Positions 41,828 through 50,557 of a stretch of 64,000 nucleotides of DNA are shown here, piece by piece. The notes under the pieces were generated by a model. That model was given only the letters and a program-made list of their open reading frames with translations. It was not told the origin of the DNA and made no database searches. Every line of letters begins with the position of its first letter. The first letter of the stretch is position 1. The position numbers and the translations under genes were made by a program. Source of the DNA: an uncultured Verrucomicrobiales bacterium (GTDB lineage Bacteria > Verrucomicrobiota > Verrucomicrobiia > Verrucomicrobiales > Akkermansiaceae); contig CALGJQ010000044.1 in assembly GCA_937928545.1 (NCBI GenBank), forward strand, positions 1-64,000, in the 5' to 3' direction.

Positions 41828-43939
41828 TTAGGGTTTGATCTCAAAGCCAAGTGATTTGGAGAGGAAGGAGTATTTGTCGACGATGGCTTCGATTCTCTTC
41901 GAAGTGGGAGTGCCGGCTCCGTGTCCGGATTTGCTTTCGATCCGGATCAGGGAGGGGGCGGGAGCTTTTTGAGCAGCTTGGAGAGCGGCGGCAAATTTGA
42001 AGGAATGCGAGGGAACGACACGGTCGTCATGATCGGAGGTGATGACCATGGTGGCGGGGTAGGAGGCCGGTTTGAGGTTGTGATAGGGGGAGTAACGAAG
42101 GAGGTTTTCGAAGTCTTCCTTTTTGTCGGGCTCGCCATATTCAGGCTGCCAAGCCCAACCGATCGTGAATTTATGGAAGCGGAGCATGTCCATGACGCCG
42201 ACGGCGGGGAGGCAGGCGCCGAAGAGATCGGGACGCTGGACCATACAGGCTCCGACGAGGAGGCCGCCATTGGAGCCGCCGGCGATGGCGAGTTTTGGAG
42301 ATGAGGTGTATTTTTTGGAGATGAGGTGTTGGGCGCAGCCGATGAAGTCATCGAAGACGTTTTGCTTTTTGAGTTTCATGCCAGCTGCGTGCCATTCTTC
42401 GCCGTATTCACCGCCGCCGCGCAGGTTCGCCATGACGTAGATGCCGCCCATGTCCATCCATGCGATGGTGGCGGGGGAGTATGAGGGGCGGAGGGAGATA
42501 TTGAAGCCACCGTAGGCGTAGAGGAGGGTGGGGTTTGAGCCGTCGAGCTTGAGTCCTTTTTTGTGCACGACAAACATCGGGATCTTGGTGCCGTCTTTGG
42601 AGGGAGCGAAGATCTGTTGGGATTCGTAGTCGTCGGGGGTGAACTTGGTTTCGGGAGCTTTGAAAAGGGTCGCGGTGTTTTTGGCGACGTTGTATCGGTA
42701 AACTGCTCCGGGGCTGGTGAAGGAGGTGAAGTGGAAGAAGGTTTCTTTTTGGTCAGGCTTGCCGCCAAAGCCGGAAGCGGTGCCAAGGCCGGGGAGCTCG
42801 ACGGAGGGAAGAGGGGAGCCATCGAGCTGGAAACGGCGGATCTCGGTGCGGGCGTCTTTGAGATAGTTGGCGATGAGGATGCCACCGACGTGGGAGACGG
42901 AGCGAAGGGTTTCGTTGCTTTCAGGGATGAGGGTTTTCCAATTGGCGGGTTCGGGATTGTCGAGATCGATGGAGATGACTTTTTGTTTTGGAGCATCGAG
43001 ATCGGTGCGGAAGAGGAAATTTGAACCGAGATTGCCGATGAAACTATAAGAGGCGTCAAATTTGTTGAGGAGCTCGACGACTTTGGACTTGGGTTGAGTG
43101 AGGTCTTTGTAGAAGAGGCCGTTTTTTGTGTCGGTGCCTTGGGAAACGTGGATGATGAGGTATTTTCCGTCTTCGCTGAGGTCGGCGTAGAGGCCTTGTT
43201 TTGGTTTGGATGGTCGTTGGTAGACGAGGCGGTCATTGTCCTGAGCGTCGCCAATACGGTGGTAGTAGATCTTTTTGTGGGTGTTTTGCGCGGTCATTTT
43301 CTCACCGTCTTTCGGGGCGGGAAAGCGACCGTAGTAGAAGCCATTACTGTCTTTTGACCAGGTGGCGCCAGAAAACTTGGACCAGCGGAGGTGATCGGGC
43401 AGGTCTTGGCCGGTGGCGATTTCGCGGACCTTCCACTCGACCCAATCGGAACCTGAGGTGGAGGTGGAGTAGGCGATGAGACGGCCATCGGGCGAGACTT
43501 CGTAGTCGCTTAAGGCGACGGTGCCGTCTTCGGAGAGAGTGTTGGGGTCGAGGAGGACGGTGGGCTCTACGTCGAGTGAGGGTGTGGAGTAGAGAACGGA
43601 TTGATTTTGAAGTCCGTCGTTTTTGGTGAAGAAGAAGCGATTGCCTTCGAAAAAGGGGATGCCGAAGCGTTCGACGTTCCAAAGTTCAGTGAGGTGTTTT
43701 TCGAGTGCTTGGCGGCCGGGGATTTTTTCGAGGTAGGTTTCGGTGAGGTCGTTTTGTGCTTTGACCCAAGTGGCGGTTTCTTCGGAGTTGAGGTCTTCGA
43801 GCCAACGATAGGGGTCGGGGACTTTGAAGCCGTGAAGAGTGTCGACAGTGTCTCCGGGTTTGGAGTCGGGGTAGGCTAAATTAGGTTCTTTTGCAGAGAG
43901 TGAGGCCAGGGTCATGGTGAGGAGACTGAGGAGTTTCAT
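41828..43939 (-). CDS. Prolyl oligopeptidase family peptidase (S9A)
   Basis: A 703-residue exported serine peptidase. A signal peptide (about 1-18) precedes the N-terminal YPDSKPGDTVDTLHGFKVPDPYRWLED motif, a seven-bladed propeller and the catalytic alpha/beta domain. The catalytic residues are Ser556 in AGGSNGG, Asp638 in SDHDDRVVPSHS and His673 in KSGHGAGTP. It should cleave short peptides after proline in the periplasm. The stop lies 2 bases from the terminator of the convergent gene. Confidence 0.95.
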   Translation of the reverse strand: MKLLSLLTMTLASLSAKEPNLAYPDSKPGDTVDTLHGFKVPDPYRWLEDLNSEETATWVKAQNDLTETYLEKIPGRQALEKHLTELWNVERFGIPFFEGNRFFFTKNDGLQNQSVLYSTPSLDVEPTVLLDPNTLSEDGTVALSDYEVSPDGRLIAYSTSTSGSDWVEWKVREIATGQDLPDHLRWSKFSGATWSKDSNGFYYGRFPAPKDGEKMTAQNTHKKIYYHRIGDAQDNDRLVYQRPSKPKQGLYADLSEDGKYLIIHVSQGTDTKNGLFYKDLTQPKSKVVELLNKFDASYSFIGNLGSNFLFRTDLDAPKQKVISIDLDNPEPANWKTLIPESNETLRSVSHVGGILIANYLKDARTEIRRFQLDGSPLPSVELPGLGTASGFGGKPDQKETFFHFTSFTSPGAVYRYNVAKNTATLFKAPETKFTPDDYESQQIFAPSKDGTKIPMFVVHKKGLKLDGSNPTLLYAYGGFNISLRPSYSPATIAWMDMGGIYVMANLRGGGEYGEEWHAAGMKLKKQNVFDDFIGCAQHLISKKYTSSPKLAIAGGSNGGLLVGACMVQRPDLFGACLPAVGVMDMLRFHKFTIGWAWQPEYGEPDKKEDFENLLRYSPYHNLKPASYPATMVITSDHDDRVVPSHSFKFAAALQAAQKAPAPSLIRIESKSGHGAGTPTSKRIEAIVDKYSFLSKSLGFEIKP

Positions 43940-44076
43940 GTGGTGAGTTTAGGGCGGAAGAGTGATCATGCAAGGAGGGGGGAGTGATGGGGTCGGCGGC
44001 GGGACGCGCGCCGCTCCGTGGGGGAGGCGCGAATGCGGGCTAGACAATGCGCTCGTGTCGGTGGACAAGGGCGCAG

Positions 44077-44364
44077 ATGAAAAAGGTCTTCCCATTGGTT
44101 TCCGAGCGACACAAGCCTGCTCGGGTTGCTGAGCAGATTCGGAGTGAGGTGCGGAAGTATCTGAAGAGGGAGCGGAGTAAGAAGCTGGATGAAGAAGCGT
44201 TCGACTACTGGGGCTTCGATTGTCGGGCTGGGAAATCGGCGGATGAGGCTGAGACCTGCCATGAGAAAGAGATCGGGAAAGCGCTCGATGAAGCGGTGGC
44301 GCAGGAATGGCCAGCGATCTATTTGGAGATTTTGGCAAAGCCGATGAAGCGGGGCGATAAGTAG
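44077..44364 (+). CDS. DUF6172 family protein
   Basis: The ATG at 44077 gives 95 residues beginning MKKVFPLVSERHKPARV, with KYLKRERSKKLDEEAFDYW, FDCRAGKSADEA and the closing FYVEILAKP-like YLEILAKPMKRGDK. The pattern fits DUF6172, a small cytosolic family of unknown function. A start 30 bases earlier is possible but less like the family. It is convergent with the large minus-strand cluster that ends at 44374. Confidence 0.75.
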   Translation: MKKVFPLVSERHKPARVAEQIRSEVRKYLKRERSKKLDEEAFDYWGFDCRAGKSADEAETCHEKEIGKALDEAVAQEWPAIYLEILAKPMKRGDK

Positions 44365-44373
44365 GCGCCTCTT

Positions 44374-45759
44374 TTACCAATCGTCTGATTCTCCGCTGAT
44401 GCGGGCGGGGTCAAGGTTACGGTCCCAGATGTTGAATTGGATGCGCGAGAAGGCATTTACCTTGAACTCGGCATCGCCGTAGACTTGGGAGTAGCCTTTA
44501 ATCGTTTTCCCGTCGAAGGATTTGAGTTTGATGGTGACGTATCCGCCCTCGTGAAACCAGGCACGGACGTCGTTGACCTCCATGCGGTCTTCGTCTTCGA
44601 CCTCGGAGAGCATGATGCTCTTCATATTCCGAAGGGGGACGCTGACTTCACCGAAGCTCGTGCCGAGATGGACGAGATCTTTATCGATATTCTTGATGTC
44701 TCCAATGACGATGTCTCCATTGGCGAGGCGGATTTCTTGGCCTTCGAGTTTTGGAGTGTTTGTCTCAAGATCTTGTTCGGCGGGGTCGTCGTCAATGGAG
44801 ACGGGAAGAGAACCATCCCACTGACTGACTGAGATGTTTGAGAGCTTTAAGGAGCTGCTGCGGTTGGGGACGAAGTGAAGCCATTCACCTTCGAGAGTGG
44901 TGTCGTCAACATCGGTCCAAGTGCCGATGCGTTTGTCATCAAGGTAGACGGCGCTGCTTCCTTCTTTCGTCCGGTCGAGGTAGATGGTGATGGTCGTTTT
45001 CTCAATCTCACGCATGTTTTCGATGGCTTCAGAAAAGATATCGTTGTTACGTTGGTTGGGTGTGTTGCGATGGAGATTGAGGCGGTTTTGGCTGACGGCG
45101 AGCGAGTAGCCGCTGATGGGGTAGTCCACCTTACCGTCTTTAGAGAGGAAGAGGATTCGGAAATATGGGGAGCTTTTCCAGCGGGCGGTAACGGTGATTT
45201 TAGCGCGTTCAGGGATGTCGACTTTTCGCGCGATTCCATACTGGGTCTTCGAGGTGATCGTGCGGTTTTTGAAGGTCCAATTGTCGTCTAGTTTTCCGTT
45301 TGAGGTGACCCATCCTTCGGGGCCATTGGGGCCGGTGTAGAAGGTGGGGGACTGTGAGAAGATATCGAGGGCGTGGACGAGCGAGCGTTTGAGGGTGAGT
45401 TCACCCGCATACCAAGTATCTAGGGTGATGGTGTTTTCATCGAGGTGGACGAGGCGGCCTCGCAAGGTGTCACGATGGTGGTCATTGTGATGTCCCTTGA
45501 TGGTGGCGAGAGCGTAGTGATCGGATTCAATGTCTTCGGATTTCCCTCGGAGGGACATTTCCAGAAGGTCTGCGGTCCTTAAGGCAGCGTTTCCTTGAAG
45601 GGAGGGGGAATTTAAAGTGAGGATATTTTTCTCGCAGTTGACGTCGATGACCTGTCCGCTCATTCGGGTCTTATCGGAGAATAGCAAAGTTGATGGGGCT
45701 TCTTCGGCGGAACTCAGAAGAGGGGCGAAGAGAAGGGAGAGGGTGAGGAGGGCTTTCAC
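44374..45759 (-). CDS. Secreted NGD-repeat / LamG-like protein, paralog 3 of 3
   Basis: This 461-residue exported protein starts with a signal peptide (MKALLTLSLLFAPLLSSAE). Its architecture is shared with the next two genes upstream: short beta repeats with a ...L..G...GxI...T...TWYAGEL.L motif, then a central LamG-like beta-sandwich (about 175-300, with WKSSPYFRILFLSKDGK, TITIYLDRTKEGS and YLDDKRIGTW), then two more beta repeats, one with EIRLANGDIVIGDIKNID. No catalytic residues are apparent. It is the last gene of the cluster that starts at 53332. Function unknown; the paralogs suggest parallel or polymerising surface partners. Confidence 0.8.
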   Translation of the reverse strand: MKALLTLSLLFAPLLSSAEEAPSTLLFSDKTRMSGQVIDVNCEKNILTLNSPSLQGNAALRTADLLEMSLRGKSEDIESDHYALATIKGHHNDHHRDTLRGRLVHLDENTITLDTWYAGELTLKRSLVHALDIFSQSPTFYTGPNGPEGWVTSNGKLDDNWTFKNRTITSKTQYGIARKVDIPERAKITVTARWKSSPYFRILFLSKDGKVDYPISGYSLAVSQNRLNLHRNTPNQRNNDIFSEAIENMREIEKTTITIYLDRTKEGSSAVYLDDKRIGTWTDVDDTTLEGEWLHFVPNRSSSLKLSNISVSQWDGSLPVSIDDDPAEQDLETNTPKLEGQEIRLANGDIVIGDIKNIDKDLVHLGTSFGEVSVPLRNMKSIMLSEVEDEDRMEVNDVRAWFHEGGYVTIKLKSFDGKTIKGYSQVYGDAEFKVNAFSRIQFNIWDRNLDPARISGESDDW

Positions 45760-45784
45760 GGTGGTGGAGAGTGCGGGGATTCGC

Positions 45785-47083
45785 TTATTGGCCTTTGCTG
45801 ATGGAACTCATGATGCGGCGACTGACTTTGAGGTCACCGAGCCAAGGGTGGCTGGCGTCTAAGGTCTCTTTTCCGAGGCGAATGTTAGAGAGTGTGAGTT
45901 GGCCACCGGTGCGGAGGTCGAGGCGGTATTGTCCTTTTGCGGGGGCTTCGTCAGGGCCTTTTGCGAAATACATGACGGAGCAATGTGCGAGGGGGATTTG
46001 GATGGGGTCGGGGCTGAGGGGGCTTTTTACGGTGAAGAGGAGGTCAGGGCTATCAGGGTCATAGCCAATGATTTTTCCACTATAGCGGTCGCCTTCATCG
46101 ACGGAGAGGGTGTCGAGGTCATCGGCTTCGCGAGGTTCGAGACGCAGGAGTGGGGTTGAGGTGTCCCATTCTTGGACAATGAGTTCTCTGATGATGGTGT
46201 TGCCGCGGGTGCTGTTGAGGCTTTCGAAGAGAATGTGGGTGCCGCTTGGTGGGTCTGAAGGATCGATGCCTAGTTCTAACTCATTGCCATCGAGGTAGAG
46301 TTGGAGAGTGCGGTCTTTGCGATTGGCGCGGAGTTCAAGGCGGACGCTTTTTGAGGGCGAGGATGCGAGCTTAGTAGAGTGGGTGATGAGAGTGCGGTAA
46401 GCGGGTCCGGGGCTGCCTTTTGGCATGACGCGCTTCACGTCGATTCCGCTGCTGTTTACGGAAATGAGGTAGCTGTTGCCGGTTTTTTTTTCGATAGGTT
46501 GGAGTTGGTCAGAGCAGATGTGGATGCGGAGGTTTGGGCTGGTTTTCCAGGCAATGTTCACTCCGAAAATGAAATTTTCTGGGAGGTTTAGGTTCCGGCC
46601 AATGAAGGTGGCTTTTGAGGAGACGAGTGAGCCCTTGCTGAGGGTCCAGCCGCCGGAGTTGTCTTGGGTCCAGTCGCTGATGTTTTTTGGTCCTTGTGAG
46701 ATGGTCTTTTGAGGAGTCATCCCAAAGTGGACTGAGTTCACGAGGGTCCGTGGGACCTCGATGGTGCCCGCGAACCAGGTGTCGAAGCCGAGGTGAGTGT
46801 CGGTGAGGCTGGTGATTTGCCCGGGGAAGTGATCACCGTTGCGGAGGCTGAGGACTTGGGAGTTTTTGGGAAGCTCTCCGGTGTCAGTTCCTTCGAAGTT
46901 GAGCTGAAGGAGGTCCTTGTTGAGGATCTTTAGGGGGGTGTCGCTGTGCGGGCTTTTGAATTCGATGAGGCCATCTTTCAGGGCGACAACTTTGCCCATG
47001 AAAAGATCTTTATTCTCTAAGGTGATTTGGTCTTCGGCCAGGGCGGTGCTGAAGAGGGCGAAGAAGGTGAGTAAGCGGCGCAT
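45785..47083 (-). CDS. Secreted NGD-repeat / LamG-like protein, paralog 2 of 3
   Basis: From the ATG at 47083 this is a 432-residue exported protein (MRRLLTFFALFSTALAE). It carries the repeat LSLRNGDHFPGQITSL followed by TWFAGTIEVPRTLVNSVHFG, a central LamG-like domain (about 160-300, with TSPNLRIHICSDQLQPI and RTLQLYLDGNELELG) and a C-terminal repeat DEGDRYSGKIIGYDPD and LRTGGQLTLSNIRLGKETL. It is 28 bases after the preceding gene and 25 bases before the next one. A start at 47122 would only lengthen it with a poor signal peptide. Function unknown. Confidence 0.8.
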   Translation of the reverse strand: MRRLLTFFALFSTALAEDQITLENKDLFMGKVVALKDGLIEFKSPHSDTPLKILNKDLLQLNFEGTDTGELPKNSQVLSLRNGDHFPGQITSLTDTHLGFDTWFAGTIEVPRTLVNSVHFGMTPQKTISQGPKNISDWTQDNSGGWTLSKGSLVSSKATFIGRNLNLPENFIFGVNIAWKTSPNLRIHICSDQLQPIEKKTGNSYLISVNSSGIDVKRVMPKGSPGPAYRTLITHSTKLASSPSKSVRLELRANRKDRTLQLYLDGNELELGIDPSDPPSGTHILFESLNSTRGNTIIRELIVQEWDTSTPLLRLEPREADDLDTLSVDEGDRYSGKIIGYDPDSPDLLFTVKSPLSPDPIQIPLAHCSVMYFAKGPDEAPAKGQYRLDLRTGGQLTLSNIRLGKETLDASHPWLGDLKVSRRIMSSISKGQ

Positions 47084-47111
47084 GGAAGTGACGGTGGGAG
47101 AAGGTGAACTT

Positions 47112-48842
47112 TTAAAAGTCATCGAACCAAGAGGAAAGGTCTGGCGAGTCTTCGCTGAAACGAAGAAGGACTGCGGGAGTGAGGTCGAGGGTGACTTTCC
47201 CTAAAAAGGGGCTTTGACCGGTGAGTGATTTAGCGGTTGAGGAAAGGGGGCTTAGTTTGATCAAGCCGAAGGGTTGATAGACGACGGTGATGGAATCTTC
47301 TTCGACTTGAAAGCGGTCGGCATTTTCTTCGGCTTCGAGGTCGAGGCGCCCAGCTTGATTGAGGTTGATGAGCGAGAGTTCCTGCATGGGGATTTTGATC
47401 TCCGAGTAGCCTGTTTTGAAATGTGCTAGGCCGTCGCTAATTTTTGAGAGAGATCCTGAAAAGCGGTCAGTGCCGTTGGTGAGGAGGACGACATCGCGCT
47501 CCGGATGATCCATGCTGCGAGCGCTATCGGTGGATCCTTCCCATGAGGAAACAACGATTTCGGAGATGCGAATCTTAGAGCTGGTGTAGCGATTTATGAA
47601 TCCGAGTGAGCTTCCTTTGCCGAGGTAACCAGAAAGGTCATTCCATTGATTGGAATAGACGCCATTGATGTAAAGCATCACGAGGGATTTTTCGCGATTG
47701 AAGCGGATTTCGATATTGGCTTCACCGCTTTCGCCGAGTGAGGTATTGCTGCGAGTGGTGCTGAGGCGGACTTGGCGGGGGGTGCCGGTTTCGCTAAAGA
47801 AATTTCGAGTGAGAGTGGGATAGCCGGATTGAAGTGAGAGGGTGTAGCCGGTTCCGAAGAGCTCTGAGTGGCTTTGTTTGTTGGGATTGATCCAAGGGAT
47901 GCTTTGGAAGCCTGTTCCTTTGCGGAGATCGAGGATATTTTCGCGAACGAGAGGTGCGGGTGGGTCTTCTTCTCCTTCTTCCTGAGGGTCTTCAGCGGCT
48001 TCATTTTCCTCTTGAGCTGCTTCTTTATTCTCGTCCTCGTCTTCTTCTACGACAGCGGGGAGGACACGGGTGAGATCTGAGTGGAGGGAGAGCGCGATGC
48101 TGAGGCGGCCTTTCCAAGCGATGTTAAAATTGAGGCGGCCGGTGTCGGGGAGTTTGGCATCGGGGAGAATGAGAGGAGAGGTTCCTTGGCTGTAGAAGGA
48201 GGTTCCGGAGTGAATCCAAGAGGAAGATTTCTCTTTCGCCGTGGTCTTTTTTTCCTCGCCCTCGTCCTTGGGGTCTGCTTTTTCGGCAGCTTTTGATTCG
48301 ATGGGTTCGAGAGTGAGCCAGCCGTCGCTGCTGTATGGGCCAAGGTAGTGGAGTTCTCCGCTGAAGGGGTTTGGCGTGATGCTGCGGACGAGGTTGCGAG
48401 GGAGGGTGAGGTCGCCGATGATGGGGCTTTTTAGGAAGAGGCTAGAGTCATCGAGCGAGGTGATTTCGCCTGGGATACGGTCGCCGCTGGTGAGGGTGAC
48501 GAAGGAGGTTTTTTCATCGAGCTTCAGGCGGCGAGTGGAGTTGAAGACGATTTGTTTGACGCTGGGGACTCCGAATTTGATGGGCCGCTTAATGTCATTT
48601 CTTTCCCAAAGAAGGCCTTCGTCGATTCCGCCAAAGGTGCCGTGCATGAGGTCGCCATTGTTAAAGAGGACGAGGTCATCTCCGGCGGGGTCGGGCTTGG
48701 CTTTCTCGGGGGCCTTCTTTTGTTCCTGATTGGCCGCTAGGATGTGATCCAAAAGGACGCCTTTCTCGCCTACGATGACCTCTGCCGAGGAGATGAAGGG
48801 AGTGGCTACCAGAAGAATGAGGAAAGTCCTGCTGCGAATCAT
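47112..48842 (-). CDS. Secreted NGD-repeat / LamG-like protein, paralog 1 of 3
   Basis: Start at 48842 overlaps the preceding gene's TGA as ATGA, so it is translationally coupled. The 576-residue protein has a signal peptide (MIRSRTFLILLVATPFISSAE), an acidic Glu/Lys-rich insertion (about 200-300, containing EEDEDENKEAAQEENEAAED), and three NGD repeats: LFNNGDLMHGTFGGI, LTSGDRIPGEITSL and LLTNGTDRFSGSLSKI. The central LamG-like domain carries WKGRLSIALSLHSDL and KSLVMLYINGVYSNQW. It is the longest of the three because of the charged insert. Function unknown. Confidence 0.8.
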   Translation of the reverse strand: MIRSRTFLILLVATPFISSAEVIVGEKGVLLDHILAANQEQKKAPEKAKPDPAGDDLVLFNNGDLMHGTFGGIDEGLLWERNDIKRPIKFGVPSVKQIVFNSTRRLKLDEKTSFVTLTSGDRIPGEITSLDDSSLFLKSPIIGDLTLPRNLVRSITPNPFSGELHYLGPYSSDGWLTLEPIESKAAEKADPKDEGEEKKTTAKEKSSSWIHSGTSFYSQGTSPLILPDAKLPDTGRLNFNIAWKGRLSIALSLHSDLTRVLPAVVEEDEDENKEAAQEENEAAEDPQEEGEEDPPAPLVRENILDLRKGTGFQSIPWINPNKQSHSELFGTGYTLSLQSGYPTLTRNFFSETGTPRQVRLSTTRSNTSLGESGEANIEIRFNREKSLVMLYINGVYSNQWNDLSGYLGKGSSLGFINRYTSSKIRISEIVVSSWEGSTDSARSMDHPERDVVLLTNGTDRFSGSLSKISDGLAHFKTGYSEIKIPMQELSLINLNQAGRLDLEAEENADRFQVEEDSITVVYQPFGLIKLSPLSSTAKSLTGQSPFLGKVTLDLTPAVLLRFSEDSPDLSSWFDDF

Positions 48843-49822
48843 TTTTCGTAAATGGGAAGGAGGCGATAATTTAAGGCGAGGGAAAGGAGGGCGCCGGCGG
48901 TGCTGAATGCTTCCCCGCGATTGCCGGGGAAGGAGCCGTTTGCACCTTGAATAGCGGAGAGGTAACGGGTGTTTTTGCTGTTCCATTCTTTCCAGACTTC
49001 TTCGTCGGAATGGAAGAGGGCTTGGGCCATGTAATACTCGAAGTAGTAGGCGTAGTGGCGTTCGCGGTAGTTGAGGTTCTTGGCGAGATACTTCGCGCTG
49101 GCCTTGTAAGGTTTTGTTTCGTGCTGCTTAGCGAGTGATTCACAAAGGATGCCGATCGCGGTGAGGGTGGGGCGGTCGCCCATGGCGGATTGGTAGCCGT
49201 AGCCGCCGTCCTTTCCGCGGCATTTGCGCATGTATTTGTTTGCTTTTTCGAGCGCGGCGTCAGGGACGGGGATGCCGGCATTGCGCGCGGCGTAGAGGGC
49301 GACGATTTGGCAACCTGCGACGGAGGTGTCGGAGGTGGTGGCATCAGGGGAATAGCGCCAGCCGCCTTTGGGGTTTCGTTTTTGGGCACTCAGGATGAGG
49401 CTGACTGCTTTTTTGAGTGCGGGGGCGATGCGGGCGTCTTGATACATGCCGTAGGTTTCGGCGAGAGCGAGGGTGGCGAAGCCATGACTATACATCGAGC
49501 TGCCCATGTAGCCGTTTCCTTTTTGTTGCTGCTTGATGATGAAATCAATGCCGCGATTGATGTTTTTGGCGTAGGGGCCGTGGGTGGGATCTTCGCCATG
49601 AGCGAGGAAGGCCATGACGGCGAGTCCGACGACCCCGGGCTCGGCTCCGACTCCGTTGTCCCATGAGCCATCGTCCTTTTGGGTAGAGGCAAGGTGGCGG
49701 AGGCCGCGGGTGTAGATGTTTTCTACGGCGGCGGGAATGGGGTCTTCTTCTCGGCGAAGAGGGTTCTGCCCAAGGGCGGGGAGAGCCATGGTGATGGCGA
49801 GGAGGGAGGGAAGGAGTCGCAT
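48839..49822 (-). CDS. Exported prenyltransferase/squalene-oxidase repeat (alpha-toroid) protein
   Basis: A 327-residue exported protein (MRLLPSLLAITMALPALGQ) with repeats of the terpenoid-cyclase alpha/alpha toroid: RHLASTQKDDGSWDNG, TLALAETYGM, KNPKGGWRYSPDA and RKCRGKDGGYGYQS. The QxxDGSW and GGW signatures mark the repeats. Catalytic aspartates of the true cyclases (DXDD, DCTAE) are not visible, so it is likely a protein-binding or structural toroid. This fold commonly occurs with DUF4175-type proteins in this phylum. It is coupled by ATGA to the next gene. Confidence 0.85.
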   Translation of the reverse strand: MRLLPSLLAITMALPALGQNPLRREEDPIPAAVENIYTRGLRHLASTQKDDGSWDNGVGAEPGVVGLAVMAFLAHGEDPTHGPYAKNINRGIDFIIKQQQKGNGYMGSSMYSHGFATLALAETYGMYQDARIAPALKKAVSLILSAQKRNPKGGWRYSPDATTSDTSVAGCQIVALYAARNAGIPVPDAALEKANKYMRKCRGKDGGYGYQSAMGDRPTLTAIGILCESLAKQHETKPYKASAKYLAKNLNYRERHYAYYFEYYMAQALFHSDEEVWKEWNSKNTRYLSAIQGANGSFPGNRGEAFSTAGALLSLALNYRLLPIYEK

Positions 49823-49875
49823 GAGAAGAAGGGGAGATCCTGCTTCGGTGATGAAGCAGGATCTGAAGTTAAGGT

Positions 49876-50142
49876 TTACTTGGTTTGGGCTTTTTTATTG
49901 TAGCCATCGAGGGCTTTTTGAAACTCGGGCGGGAGTTTCGTGCCGGACTTGCCAGCAGCGCGGGGAACGCGACGCCCTCCTTTGCTGTCGGTGTTCAGCT
50001 TGCCTTGATTGTTAGAGTTGGCTGAGTCGGAAGCACCTTTGACTCCTTCTCCGCCTTTTTCACTTTCACCAGCCTTTTGGCCGGGTTTTTCACCAGGCTT
50101 TTTGCCCATCATCTGTCCCATCATTTCGAGCATGGCACCCAT
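49876..50142 (-). CDS. Small Gly/Lys-rich protein, possible 3' half of a split gene
   Basis: This 88-residue ORF begins MGAMLEMMGQMMGKKPG, is Gly/Lys/Ser rich and ends with GGRRVPRAAGKSGTKLPPEF followed by QKALDGYNKKA. It has no signal peptide. It is in the same reading frame as the preceding ORF (50179-50538), from which it is separated by 36 bases and two in-frame TGA codons. This suggests it was, or is, the C-terminal part of one exported protein. The RRVPxxxG...LP.EF..aLD.YN ending is recalled from exported proteins next to DUF4175 genes in relatives. Confidence 0.55.
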   Translation of the reverse strand: MGAMLEMMGQMMGKKPGEKPGQKAGESEKGGEGVKGASDSANSNNQGKLNTDSKGGRRVPRAAGKSGTKLPPEFQKALDGYNKKAQTK

Positions 50143-50178
50143 GCTCTTTTGCCGGCTTTGTCAATCGCCGGCGGATGC

Positions 50179-50538
50179 TCAATTCCCTTTGGCTTTTGCG
50201 GCCTCGTAGATTTTTTCGATGATTTCGGTCTGCATCGCAATGGTATCGCCATCGGTGTCGGCATCTTCGAGTCGGTCCGTGGCTTGTGCCATGAGGATCT
50301 CGACTTCGTTGAGAAGGGCGATGACTTGTGGGTTGGTTTGTTCGGCGAGAAGTTCCTGCGCGTTGGCAGCTTGCTTGTCTTGATCGATGGAGACCTTTTC
50401 AGATCCCTCCTGGTGCTTGACCAGAGCCTTGGCCTTTTCGGCTTCGGTGGGTTTCTTCGCTTCCTCTTTCACGGGATCGGCGAAGCCGGCCATGAGGAGT
50501 CCCGCCGAGGCGAGAGCGGTGAGTAGGGTTTGTTTCAT
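50179..50538 (-). CDS. Small exported helical protein
   Basis: Start at 50538 gives a 119-residue protein with a signal peptide (MKQTLLTALASAGLLMAGFA) followed by a charged helical region (EEAKKPTEAEKAKALVKHQE, LAEQTNPQVIALLNEVEILM, ATDRLEDADTDGDTIAMQTE). The DADTDGDT segment resembles a calcium loop. An N-terminal extension would overlap the previous gene and is rejected. Lies 20 bases downstream of the DUF4175-like gene. Confidence 0.65.
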   Translation of the reverse strand: MKQTLLTALASAGLLMAGFADPVKEEAKKPTEAEKAKALVKHQEGSEKVSIDQDKQAANAQELLAEQTNPQVIALLNEVEILMAQATDRLEDADTDGDTIAMQTEIIEKIYEAAKAKGN

Positions 50539-50557
50539 GATTTTAGGATAGTTGAGA

